From Mesorhizobium sp. L-8-3 (GTDB taxonomy: Bacteria > Pseudomonadota > Alphaproteobacteria > Rhizobiales > Rhizobiaceae), in NCBI RefSeq assembly GCF_016756615.1, contig NZ_AP023262.1, positions 2,230,501 to 2,294,500 on the forward strand: DNA of 64,000 bases. Reading direction: 5' to 3'. How positions within the stretch are numbered: position 1 is the stretch's first letter; each line of letters begins with the position of its first letter. Below the pieces are notes generated by a model. It searched no databases and had not been told where the DNA came from. It saw nothing but the letters and a program-made list of their open reading frames with translations. Position numbers and translations under genes: made by a program. Shown one piece after another: positions 26,163-38,182 of this stretch.

Positions 26163-28673
26163 CTAGTTGTTCGATTGCTTTCTGCTCGACGTCTTCGCCT
26201 GCGATGCTGCCGGCAATTCACGGGCGAATTCGTTAATCCTGGCCCAGGGATCGCCCGACATGGTTAACAAGCCCGGAAGGGAAGAATAGTTCAAATCCTC
26301 AGGGGCGTCGATGGACTCCAAATCGTTCCATGACAACGGAGCCGAGGCGGGCATGTTGGCGCGGGCGCGCAGCGAATAGGGCGCCGCCGCGGTGGCGCTG
26401 CGCGCATTGCGGTGGAAGTCTATGAAGATCCGACGCTTGCGGTTGTCCTTGCCCATGATCGCGGTGAAGGTTTCAGGCGCCGATGCGGCGATCCTGCCGG
26501 CAATGTCGCTGGTTGCCCGGTGCACTTCCTTCCAGCCGCGCTTCGGCAGGATCGGGACGACCACATGGATGCCCTTGCCGCCTGACGTCTTGACGAAGGG
26601 GACGAGACCGAGCGTTTCCATTTCGCCGCGTATGTGGATCGCGGCCTCCACCACCTCGCGCCAGGCGACGCCGTCGCCGGGATCGAGGTCGAAGACGATT
26701 CGATCAGGCTTTTCGAGCTGCTGCCGCAAGGCGCCCCAGGCGTGGAACTCGACGACGCCGAACTGCGCCAGAGCGAGATAACCCTTGGCGTCCTCGACGG
26801 AAATATAGGTCTTCTCCTCGTCGTCGGAATTGGTGGTGCGGATGGTGGCCACCGTCGGCGGCATGCCGTTGAAGGCGTGGCGCTGGAAGAAGCAGTCCTG
26901 CGGCCTGCCGGTCGGGCAGCGGAAAAGCGAGACCGGCCGCCCGATGATGTGCGGCAGCATGAAGTCGCCGACCAGCGCGTAATAGACCGCGATGTCCAGC
27001 TTGGTCGGTCCGGACTTTCCGAAGAGGCGGCGGGTGGGGTTGGTGACCCAGATCGAAGCGAGGTCTGCATCGGTAACGAGCCGTATCCGGTCCGTCGGCT
27101 CCTCGCGCGACAGTTCGGCCTCCCTCAGTCCCATATAGACGGCGTGACGCAGCATTCCGTCGTTGGTTCTGTTGGCGTAGCGGATGCGCGCCGTCAGCAC
27201 CGGACGCACGAAGATCGTCTCCTTCGGCGCCCTTGCAAGAGGAACTGCGCCTTCGGTCAGGGGCGCCAATCGCTTTTCGAGGTCGCGCAAAGCGCCGGCA
27301 TCGAAGCCCGAACCGACCTTGCCGCGGTAGTGGAGCTCGTCATTCTCCCATTCGCCGAGCGCGAGTGCTCCCAATCCGTCCGTCGCCGGAGAAATCGTAT
27401 AGCCGACGATCACGAAATTGCCCGGCCTAGGAGCCTTGGCCTTGATCCAGCTCTGCGTGCGCCCTTCCTGATAGGGGGCTGAGATGTCCTTCGACACGAT
27501 GCCTTCCAGGCCCATATCGGAGGCCTGCTCGAAGAGCGCCTCGCCGTCACCCAGCACATGGTCGCTGAGCTGGATCGCCGAACGCGACGTCGTTTGGCCG
27601 GCGAGCAATTGGGTGAGCAGTTCCTTGCGTTTCAGCAGCGGCACAGCCCTGAGGTCCCATCCATCGAGGTAGAGCAGGTCGAAGGCGTAGAAGAGCAGCT
27701 TGCCGGCGGAGCCTTGTGAGAGCGCGTCCTGCAGTGCGGCAAAGCGGCTGACGCCTTGCTCGTCGAGTGCGACGACCTCGCCATCGATCAGCGCCTCGCG
27801 GCATCGCAGAACCGAGAAGGCGCGGCCGAGATCGCCGTAACGCCTTGTCCAGTCCAGGCCGCTGCGCGTGATCAGCCTCGCCTCACCTTCCGAGAGGCGA
27901 ACCATGGTGCGGTAGCCGTCGAACTTGATCTCGTGGAGCCAGGTCTTGCCTCCGGCCCTGTCCTTCCCCTTCGCCTCGTCCTTGGGTGGAACGGTCGCGG
28001 CCGTCGCGAGCTGAGGGCTCAGGCTGTCGGGCATCGGCCCGCGTTTCGCACCTTTAGGCTTGCCCGGTCTCAGCTCGACCTGGACAGGCGTCGGCTTTGG
28101 TTGCTCGACCAGTTCCTCGATCCGCCGTCCGCTCTTCACGCTTTCGGGCCGTGCCGCCAATATGTCGAGCGTCTCATCGGCGGCGAGGTCCTTCTCCTTG
28201 AACAGCAGCCAGTTCTGCTTGTCTTCGTCTTCATCGGAGCGGCGCTTCAGCCGCGCCAGCATCCAGCCGCCCTTCAATTTGTCGCCGGCGAGGCGGAACT
28301 TGAAGGCGCCCGACGTCAGGCTCCTGTCGACATCGTCCATCGGCGCCCAGGTGCCGGTATCCCAGACGATCATCGGGCCGCCGCCATACTCCCCTTCGGG
28401 GATCAGGCCCTCGAAATCGAGATATTCGAGCGGATGGTCCTCGGTCTGGACGGCCAGGCGCTTGTCGGCCGGATTGAGCGAAGGGCCCCGGGGCACGGCC
28501 CAGCTCTTCAGGACGTCGCCGACCTGGAGCCTGAGATCGTAGTGATCCGAGGTGGCGGAGTGCTTGTGCACCACGAAACGGTTGTCGGAGCCGGCGAGCA
28601 CGCCGCCGACCGGCTCGCTCGTCTTCGAGAAGTCCCGCTTGTCGCGATAGGCCTTGAGTTTCCGCTGCGGCAT
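26163..28673 (-). CDS. ligD: ATP-dependent DNA ligase LigD (phosphoesterase-ligase-polymerase)
   Basis: An 836-residue multi-domain enzyme. Residues 20-165 are the 3'-phosphoesterase domain (FVVHKHSATSDHYDLRL, EGEYGGG). Residues 210-525 are the ligase domain with the adenylation motif EIKFDGYR (Lys250), ALIDGEVVALD and GLEGIVSKD. Residues 545-836 are the primase-polymerase domain with FDLDPGDGVAW (catalytic Asp662/Asp664) and SGGKGIHVVVP. It trims, fills and seals double-strand breaks with Ku. No strong ribosome site is visible before the ATG. Confidence 0.96.
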   Translation of the reverse strand: MPQRKLKAYRDKRDFSKTSEPVGGVLAGSDNRFVVHKHSATSDHYDLRLQVGDVLKSWAVPRGPSLNPADKRLAVQTEDHPLEYLDFEGLIPEGEYGGGPMIVWDTGTWAPMDDVDRSLTSGAFKFRLAGDKLKGGWMLARLKRRSDEDEDKQNWLLFKEKDLAADETLDILAARPESVKSGRRIEELVEQPKPTPVQVELRPGKPKGAKRGPMPDSLSPQLATAATVPPKDEAKGKDRAGGKTWLHEIKFDGYRTMVRLSEGEARLITRSGLDWTRRYGDLGRAFSVLRCREALIDGEVVALDEQGVSRFAALQDALSQGSAGKLLFYAFDLLYLDGWDLRAVPLLKRKELLTQLLAGQTTSRSAIQLSDHVLGDGEALFEQASDMGLEGIVSKDISAPYQEGRTQSWIKAKAPRPGNFVIVGYTISPATDGLGALALGEWENDELHYRGKVGSGFDAGALRDLEKRLAPLTEGAVPLARAPKETIFVRPVLTARIRYANRTNDGMLRHAVYMGLREAELSREEPTDRIRLVTDADLASIWVTNPTRRLFGKSGPTKLDIAVYYALVGDFMLPHIIGRPVSLFRCPTGRPQDCFFQRHAFNGMPPTVATIRTTNSDDEEKTYISVEDAKGYLALAQFGVVEFHAWGALRQQLEKPDRIVFDLDPGDGVAWREVVEAAIHIRGEMETLGLVPFVKTSGGKGIHVVVPILPKRGWKEVHRATSDIAGRIAASAPETFTAIMGKDNRKRRIFIDFHRNARSATAAAPYSLRARANMPASAPLSWNDLESIDAPEDLNYSSLPGLLTMSGDPWARINEFARELPAASQAKTSSRKQSNN

Positions 28674-28733
28674 GGGCGGGAAGCTAGAACAAGCCGCGCC
28701 GTGTTGGCAATGAAGCGAGACAGGCCAACCTGT

Positions 28734-29987
28734 TCAGGCGCTGGCTTCCTTTTTCCGCGGCGGCTCTTCCCAACCGAAAACGCTGCGGCCGCCCAGCGCA
28801 TGCGACTGGAACCTTTCCTCGGCGATGAGGGCTTCGACCGAAGGGCCGGAGACACGGCGCTCGAGCAGCCGTGACTGGTCGTCGAGACGCTTCAGCGCGG
28901 AAAGCTCCTCCTCACGTCCGAGGCGTGCCTTCTGCACGGCCGATTTCAGCACGCCGATCGTCTGGTCGTAGACATGGATCGGCACGGGGAAGGGATGCCG
29001 GTCCTTGCCGCCATGGGCGAAGGAGAAGCGTGCGGGATCGCTGAAACGGCAGGGCGCGCCATGGACGACTTCTGCCACCATGGCGAGCGACTGAACCGTG
29101 CGGGCGCCGACGCCGGGCACAAGCAGCAGTTCGGCGAAATCCTCGGGCCCGCGATCGGCGGCTGCAGCGAGGGCGGCGTGCAGGCGCCGCACCTGCACGT
29201 CCTTGGCGCGGACGTCGTGATGGGCCGGCATGACGAGATGTGGCAAAGCGAGCTGTACGGGCTCGGCCGGTCGGGCGCCGCCGGCAAGCGCGGCGAGTTC
29301 ACGGGTGATGCCGTCGGGGCCGAGAGCGGAGAGCAGATCGAGCTGGCCCTGGCGCGAGGCTTCCGCCCTATGGTCGGTCAGATTGACGATTTCGCCCTGG
29401 CTCTCGCCGTCGATCGCTGAATGCGGCTCGTCGATGAAGCTCTTCAGCCCTTCGGAGAGCCAATGGTAGCGTCGCGCCGTGCGGCTCCCGTCGTTCATGC
29501 CCTGCTGGACCACGACCCAGCGGCCGTCGTCGGCAACAATGAAGCCGTGGAGGTAGAGGTCGAAGCCGTCCTGCACGGCGGCGCTGTCGACCTTGGCGAC
29601 GAGACGGCTCGCTTTGGCCAGCGCCGTCCCGTCGAAGCCGACCTTGTCGCCGATCGCCACCAGTTCGTGCGGGGTCTGCCTGGAGTGCTTGCCGCGACCG
29701 CCGCAGACATGGATGCCCAACTCCCCGGAATGCGGGCCGAGACCACGCTTGAGGGCGCCGATCACGCTGGTCGTGATGCCGGAGGAGTGCCAGTCCATGC
29801 CCATCACGGCGCCGAAGGATTGGAACCAGAAGGGATGGGCAAGCCGGCGCAGCAGCTCCTCGCGCCCGTAGTGGTGGACGATCGTCTCGCAGATGACCGC
29901 GCCGAGCCGCGTCATCCGATCGGCCAGCCAGGGCGGTACCCTGCCGCCGTGCAGCGGCAGGTCCGCGCTTCCCGCCTTACGCGCCAC
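28734..29987 (-). CDS. DUF763 protein with helix-hairpin-helix motif
   Basis: A 417-residue protein starting at a GTG after GGGTGAGAC. The N-terminal two thirds match DUF763: DLPLHGGRVPPWL, LRRLAHPFWFQSFGAVMGMDWHSSG, GIHVCGGRGKHSR (split around KRGLG) and YHWLSEGLKSF. Around residues 285-305 LLLVPGVGARTVQSLAMVAE is a helix-hairpin-helix DNA-binding motif. Biochemical function is unknown. It lies 60 bp upstream of ligD on the same strand, so a DNA-repair role is plausible. Confidence 0.88.
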   Translation of the reverse strand: MARKAGSADLPLHGGRVPPWLADRMTRLGAVICETIVHHYGREELLRRLAHPFWFQSFGAVMGMDWHSSGITTSVIGALKRGLGPHSGELGIHVCGGRGKHSRQTPHELVAIGDKVGFDGTALAKASRLVAKVDSAAVQDGFDLYLHGFIVADDGRWVVVQQGMNDGSRTARRYHWLSEGLKSFIDEPHSAIDGESQGEIVNLTDHRAEASRQGQLDLLSALGPDGITRELAALAGGARPAEPVQLALPHLVMPAHHDVRAKDVQVRRLHAALAAAADRGPEDFAELLLVPGVGARTVQSLAMVAEVVHGAPCRFSDPARFSFAHGGKDRHPFPVPIHVYDQTIGVLKSAVQKARLGREEELSALKRLDDQSRLLERRVSGPSVEALIAEERFQSHALGGRSVFGWEEPPRKKEASA

Positions 29988-30136
29988 GTCTCACCCGATG
30001 GTTCAGATGCATGGTCGAAAGATAGGCCATTCGGGGTCAGCCTGCCACGGCCCAAAAGACGCAAGCGATTGAATGTCAACCGGGCAGGCCGCTCTGCGCG
30101 CCGACTCGAAGAAAGTAGGTGACGATCGTTCACGCG

Positions 30137-30418
30137 CTATCCTTGGGCGCCCGGAAGCGGGCGGATCAGCGCCATCAGGGCCGGCGACAAAAATGGGGTC
30201 CGGCCATTCAGTGCCCGCTGATAGCGGGCATAGTCTTCGATAGCGCCGGCGGTATCCTGCCGCGCGAGGCTATCGGCGATGAGGGATTGATGGATGCGGG
30301 CCGAATCCTGACAGGATTCGAGCGCCCTGAGATAGATGGCCCGCGCCCGGTCGGTGCGCCCATCGGCTCCGTGTTCCTTCCCGACCGAGATCGCAAGGCG
30401 CTGAGGAGCATTGTGCGT
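30137..30418 (-). pseudogene. Remnant of a TPR/BTAD-type gene (C-terminal fragment)
   Basis: Ninety-three codons are open on the minus strand with no usable start codon: a TGA lies directly upstream in frame. The translation contains TDRARAIYLRALESCQDSAR, SLARQDTAGAIEDYARYQRA and a terminal SPALMALIRPLPGAQG, the pattern of a TPR or bacterial-transcriptional-activator C terminus. The rest of the gene is absent, and the metH promoter lies just beyond the break. The 149 bp between this fragment and DUF763 hold nothing else I can support. Confidence 0.6.
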
Positions 30419-30432
30419 TCATGCGCATGTTG

Positions 30433-30452
30433 ACATAAAGATGTCTTTATGT
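30433..30452. promoter_or_regulatory. Palindromic operator upstream of metH
   Basis: ACATAAAGA-TG-TCTTTATGT is a perfect 9+9 palindrome, ending 43 bp before the metH ATG. Palindromes of this kind occur before methionine-cycle genes in proteobacteria, where ArsR-family regulators responding to S-adenosylhomocysteine act. The identity of the regulator here is inference. Confidence 0.65.
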
Positions 30453-30495
30453 GATTTTTCGATCTTTGTCGCTCCAAGGATGGAAACTGTCGCAA

Positions 30496-34281
<3,786 letters not shown>

Positions 34282-34392
34282 CACCGGCCTCGGGACTACA
34301 TCTTTGTCGCGATCACCTGTACCATCATCCCGATCGTGGCGCCGAGGCGCCACCCGCGGGGCGGCGCAAGGCGGCAGGGGGAAGTGGATAGG

Positions 34393-34653
34393 ATGAGGGT
34401 TGTCGCGACCGTGGTTGCCCTGGCGCTGTTTCCCGCGACCGCCTATGCGGACATGATGGAAAGGCGGACTGCCAGGATCATCCGCAATGCCGGCCACTGG
34501 TGCGACAGGGTGAGCGATCTTCAGCTCGACAAGCGCAAATCGACGCCGGAGCGGCGCGTGGTGCTCGTGACCTGTTACGACGTCAGGCATTTCGTCCAGT
34601 ATGAACTGGTCGTGGGCGGCGACAACAAGGTCAGGTCGATCAAGAAGATGTAG
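34393..34653 (+). CDS. Small secreted protein
   Basis: An 86-residue protein with a signal peptide (MRVVATVVALALFPATAYA). The mature part has two Cys (GHWCDRV, VTCYDVRHF), likely a disulfide, and ends in basic residues. I recognise no family. The ATG follows GGGGGAAGTGGATAGG. It converges on the MscS gene with a 24-bp gap. Confidence 0.7.
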   Translation: MRVVATVVALALFPATAYADMMERRTARIIRNAGHWCDRVSDLQLDKRKSTPERRVVLVTCYDVRHFVQYELVVGGDNKVRSIKKM

Positions 34654-34677
34654 GCCGGGCAGACAGCCGCCAGGGGC

Positions 34678-36957
34678 TCAAGGGTTCCCGGTTGCCGGCT
34701 GTGGCGCCCTGCGCTGCTCTTCGACCGCCTCCTGCGCGGCGCCGGTGACGGCCCTCATCACGTCCTCAGGCAGCGGCTTGTCGCTCAGCACCTCGACCTT
34801 GACGCTGCGCTGGGCGAGGCTGATGCCGTGACGCTCGAAGGCGTCGCGCAGCTTCTGGTATGCGTCGCGGCGGATCACCCATTGCGCGCCCGGCCGCGCC
34901 ATGAACTTCATGCCGATCACCATGTTGAACTCCTCCATGCGGCGGACGCCTTGGGATTTCAACGGTTCGAGGATCTGGCTGCCGTAATTGGGATCCGCCT
35001 GGAGCTCGGCGCCGATCTGCTTGACGATCTTCTTCACCAGCTTGAGATCGGTATCGAAGGGCACGCGGAACTCGAGCTTCAGGATCGCCCAGTCGCGGCT
35101 GTAGTTGGTGAGCGACTTCAACTCGCCGAAGGGGATGGTGTGGACGGCGCCGCGATGGTGACGCACGCGCATCGAGCGCAGCGACATCGATTCCACAGTG
35201 CCGCGCAGATCCCCGATCTCGATATATTCGCCGACGCGGAAGGCATCGTCGATGAGATAGAAGATGCCCGACACGATATCGCGGACCAGCGACTGGGCAC
35301 CGAAGCCGATGGCGACGCCGACGACGCCCGCACCGGCGATCAGCGGGGCGATGTTGACGCCCAGGGAGGACAGCACCGTCAGCGCGACGAGCATCAGCAC
35401 GGCGACCAGCAGCATGTTGCGCAACAGCGGCAACAGCGTCGCGATGCGCGCCTCCGGGCCGGGTGGTTCGCCCGGCGGCGGCGCCACGTAGCGGGCCAGG
35501 CGAAGGTCGATGGCGGTCTTGGCCCAGGTCCAGACCAGATCGGCGATCAGCAGGACTGCAACGATATCGATGGCGACCTTGACGGCGCGGCCGGCGAGGC
35601 TGGAGGACGTCGACATGGCGGCGATGCTGGTGCCCCAGGTGGTGGCGAGGATCACCAGGGCGATCGCCGCCAGGGCGAAACGGGCGAGCCGCCGGGCGAC
35701 CGGACGGTAGATGGCGAGACGCTCAGCCTGTTCCGCCGCGGCCCGCGCCTCATCCGAAGGCGATGATATCTCGTCCGTTGCCGTTTCCGAGGGGCCGGGA
35801 ACAGTGAGTGGTACCTGGTCGAATGCGTGGTCGACGATGATGCGCACGAGCCTCGAGGCGGGCAGGAAGGTGCCGACGACCAGCACGGTCCACATCAGTT
35901 CGACGGCATCGAACACCCAGAGCAGATATGCAGTGACGAGGACGACGGTCTGCGAAATCGGCAGGACCTTGAAGACAACAGGATCGAAGCGGCCGCGCGC
36001 CCCGTTCGACCCCGGCCGCAGCCGGGCGAAAGCCCGCCAGTGCGACCAGATCATTGCGATGATGGTGGCCACGGCAACGGCGCCAAGCGTCACCGATACG
36101 GCCAGTGCGGCATTGGCGGCGTCCAAGGAACCCGAATCCGACCGGGCGAGCGCCGAAAGCGCGTCCGAGACGACCAGCGCGCCGACGATCACCGATCCGA
36201 CGACGATGTGCCAGCGATGCACGCTGAGCGCCAGTGAATCCTGCAGTGGCACCAGTCGGAGATCCGGATGGCGCGGCGCGAGCACGAAGCGCGACACCAG
36301 CGCCAAAGCGCGCACCGCGATCACGCCCAGCAGGAGGTCGACCACGATCCGCTCCAGGAAGGGCGGCCAGACAAAGGCGACGAATGTACCGACACTGCCG
36401 ATTGCAAAGATCGCCAGTCCCATGGTCTGCAGGAGAAGCCTGCCGCCGGCCGCGGCCAGACGTCGCCCGAGCGAGGTGGGGTTGCTGTACACGATCCGCA
36501 TCATGAGCGGGTGGAAGTACTGCCAGAACAGCCATTCCAGGCCCCCGCCGACAAACAGGAAGACGATGACATAGGTCAGGCTGCGCAGGGCCTCGCCGGC
36601 GCTCAGTTCGGCTTGCCAGGCATTGGCGATAACATCGGGGATCAGCGGGAAGTTGGACCAGGCGCTCATCAGTTCGGCAATGCGCGCGCGGGCGGCGGCT
36701 ATGCGGGCGGTGATCTCGGCGCGCAGGGAATGGCTCGCGGGGCCGGCGGAATCGGGCATCCCCGCCTCGGCGCTGCGCCGCAGCCAATCCACCATCCCGG
36801 GGTCGCCGAGCAACCGCAGCAGTTCCTGCCTGTCGGCCTGCGACGGGGCGGCGGCAGCGGACGGTTGCGCCGGAGCGGGCGGTATCTGAGCGGCGCCCGC
36901 GCCGGTGAGAGCGAGCAGGCAGACGATCGCCAGGAGGAAGGGGCGGATCCGGCTCAT
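34678..36957 (-). CDS. MscS-family mechanosensitive channel (large, exported N terminus)
   Basis: A 759-residue channel with a signal peptide, a periplasmic stretch rich in Ala/Pro/Gln, about ten membrane helices and a C-terminal MscS core. The pore-lining helix and barrel are visible in PLIAGAGVVGVAIGFGAQSL, DIVSGIFYLIDDAFRVGEYI and RHHRGAVHTIPFGELK. The final part (FMARPGAQWVIRRDAYQK) is the cytoplasmic cage. It probably relieves osmotic pressure. Its start overlaps the stop of the ferredoxin-domain gene (ATGA), so the two are coupled. Confidence 0.92.
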   Translation of the reverse strand: MSRIRPFLLAIVCLLALTGAGAAQIPPAPAQPSAAAAPSQADRQELLRLLGDPGMVDWLRRSAEAGMPDSAGPASHSLRAEITARIAAARARIAELMSAWSNFPLIPDVIANAWQAELSAGEALRSLTYVIVFLFVGGGLEWLFWQYFHPLMMRIVYSNPTSLGRRLAAAGGRLLLQTMGLAIFAIGSVGTFVAFVWPPFLERIVVDLLLGVIAVRALALVSRFVLAPRHPDLRLVPLQDSLALSVHRWHIVVGSVIVGALVVSDALSALARSDSGSLDAANAALAVSVTLGAVAVATIIAMIWSHWRAFARLRPGSNGARGRFDPVVFKVLPISQTVVLVTAYLLWVFDAVELMWTVLVVGTFLPASRLVRIIVDHAFDQVPLTVPGPSETATDEISSPSDEARAAAEQAERLAIYRPVARRLARFALAAIALVILATTWGTSIAAMSTSSSLAGRAVKVAIDIVAVLLIADLVWTWAKTAIDLRLARYVAPPPGEPPGPEARIATLLPLLRNMLLVAVLMLVALTVLSSLGVNIAPLIAGAGVVGVAIGFGAQSLVRDIVSGIFYLIDDAFRVGEYIEIGDLRGTVESMSLRSMRVRHHRGAVHTIPFGELKSLTNYSRDWAILKLEFRVPFDTDLKLVKKIVKQIGAELQADPNYGSQILEPLKSQGVRRMEEFNMVIGMKFMARPGAQWVIRRDAYQKLRDAFERHGISLAQRSVKVEVLSDKPLPEDVMRAVTGAAQEAVEEQRRAPQPATGNP

Positions 36958-38072
36958 GCCGCATCCGCCGTCACGGAAGCCGGCATCGCGTCATCAGGCT
37001 GGACCGCTTCCTCGTGCAGTTCCCGCGGACGCATGAAGGGCGAGAGCAGGCGCTCGACGCGGATCATGCCGGGTGGCGGCTCCATCTGGCAGGCGAGCCG
37101 CACATCGGGCCCTGCGCCGAGCCGCGCCAGGGTCGCGGCTTCGGCCGTGCTTGGCGGATCGAGCTTGCCGGACGCTTCCAGGATGCGGATGCGGCAGGTC
37201 CCGCAACGCCCCCGCCCGCGGCAGAGATGGGCGACGGGGACATGGTGGAGACGGGCGATCTCCAGGATGTTGAGGCCTGTGCCTGTGTCGATCAGCGGCC
37301 CGCCGACGAAGGAGACCTGAACATGCCGCCGCTCGCCGCGCAGTCGCCACCAGCGGGCTGCCAGAACGACCGCGAGCGCAGCAAGATAGAGGACGAACAC
37401 CGTCCAGTTGATCCTGCCCAGGATCGCCAGGATCTCGTCGAAGGGGCGTGTCAGAACCATTGGCGGGATCGCGGCGGGCGGGGCGACCGAGGTCGGGTCC
37501 TCGAAGCGCGCGATGGCCTCGTTGCCCGCCTGCACGAAACCGAGCAGGCCGAGCACCGGAACGGCGACCGCGAGCGGATGGAGAAAGGTTCCGAGGCGCG
37601 GCCACCAGCGCTGGATGCGCATCCAGGTGAAAACTCCCACGCAGCCATGGATCCACAATATGGCGAGGAGCAGGACCTGACGCAGGCCCTCCGCCGGCTT
37701 GTCGATCCAGAAATAGGGGATCAGGGTCGAGAAGTTGTTCACGATGCCGAACCGGGCCGCGATGACGGTGCCGACCACATGTGGGGTGAGCAGCGGAACG
37801 ATGGCGAGGGCGGCCATGAGCTGAACTGCGTCTGTGGGCGAAAGCCGCAGCGTGTTGCGGTGGTAGATCGCGCCGAGGCCAAGCACGAAATGCGCGGCAA
37901 GGCAAAGGCCCAGCACGATGCTGCCGACCGGGTTGGTCCACATGCCCATCAGGAATGGTCGCGCGCGGTCCATCGACGCGATCGAATGGAGGCCGAACGC
38001 AACATTCAGAAGATGCATGGTGACGAAGGCGAAGAGGACCAGACCCGAGACGATCCTAATACGCTTGGCCAT
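36954..38072 (-). CDS. Membrane protein with C-terminal 2Fe-2S ferredoxin domain
   Basis: A 372-residue protein. The ATG at 38072 follows AAGGAAACGCG. Six or so membrane helices carry His residues (VTMHLLNVAF, AAHFVLGLGAIYH, LLTPHVVG, WIHGCVG, FLHPLAV) that could bind heme as in succinate dehydrogenase cytochrome b. From residue about 270 a plant-type ferredoxin domain follows with HLCRGRGRCGTCRI and RLACQM, giving the C-x5-C-x2-C-plus-Cys pattern. In rhizobia this architecture usually carries a C-terminal adenylate cyclase, which is missing here. Confidence 0.85.
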   Translation of the reverse strand: MAKRIRIVSGLVLFAFVTMHLLNVAFGLHSIASMDRARPFLMGMWTNPVGSIVLGLCLAAHFVLGLGAIYHRNTLRLSPTDAVQLMAALAIVPLLTPHVVGTVIAARFGIVNNFSTLIPYFWIDKPAEGLRQVLLLAILWIHGCVGVFTWMRIQRWWPRLGTFLHPLAVAVPVLGLLGFVQAGNEAIARFEDPTSVAPPAAIPPMVLTRPFDEILAILGRINWTVFVLYLAALAVVLAARWWRLRGERRHVQVSFVGGPLIDTGTGLNILEIARLHHVPVAHLCRGRGRCGTCRIRILEASGKLDPPSTAEAATLARLGAGPDVRLACQMEPPPGMIRVERLLSPFMRPRELHEEAVQPDDAMPASVTADAA

Positions 38073-38182
38073 CGCGTTTCCTTGCCTGCCGGGACGGACA
38101 ACCGTCGCCGATCGCAGCCGGACAATAGCAAGAGACGACAGCGCGCGCACCGGCTTTGCGCAAAGCTGTGTTCAACATAGGT

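Noticed and set aside
30419..30495. S-adenosylmethionine or S-adenosylhomocysteine riboswitch before metH
   Set aside because: Only 43 bases separate the palindrome from the start codon. No multi-stem aptamer core is visible, and the palindrome is better explained as a protein operator.
36954..38072. Adenylate cyclase
   Set aside because: The membrane and ferredoxin parts resemble the sensor half of such enzymes, but the protein ends after the ferredoxin domain and has no cyclase catalytic region.
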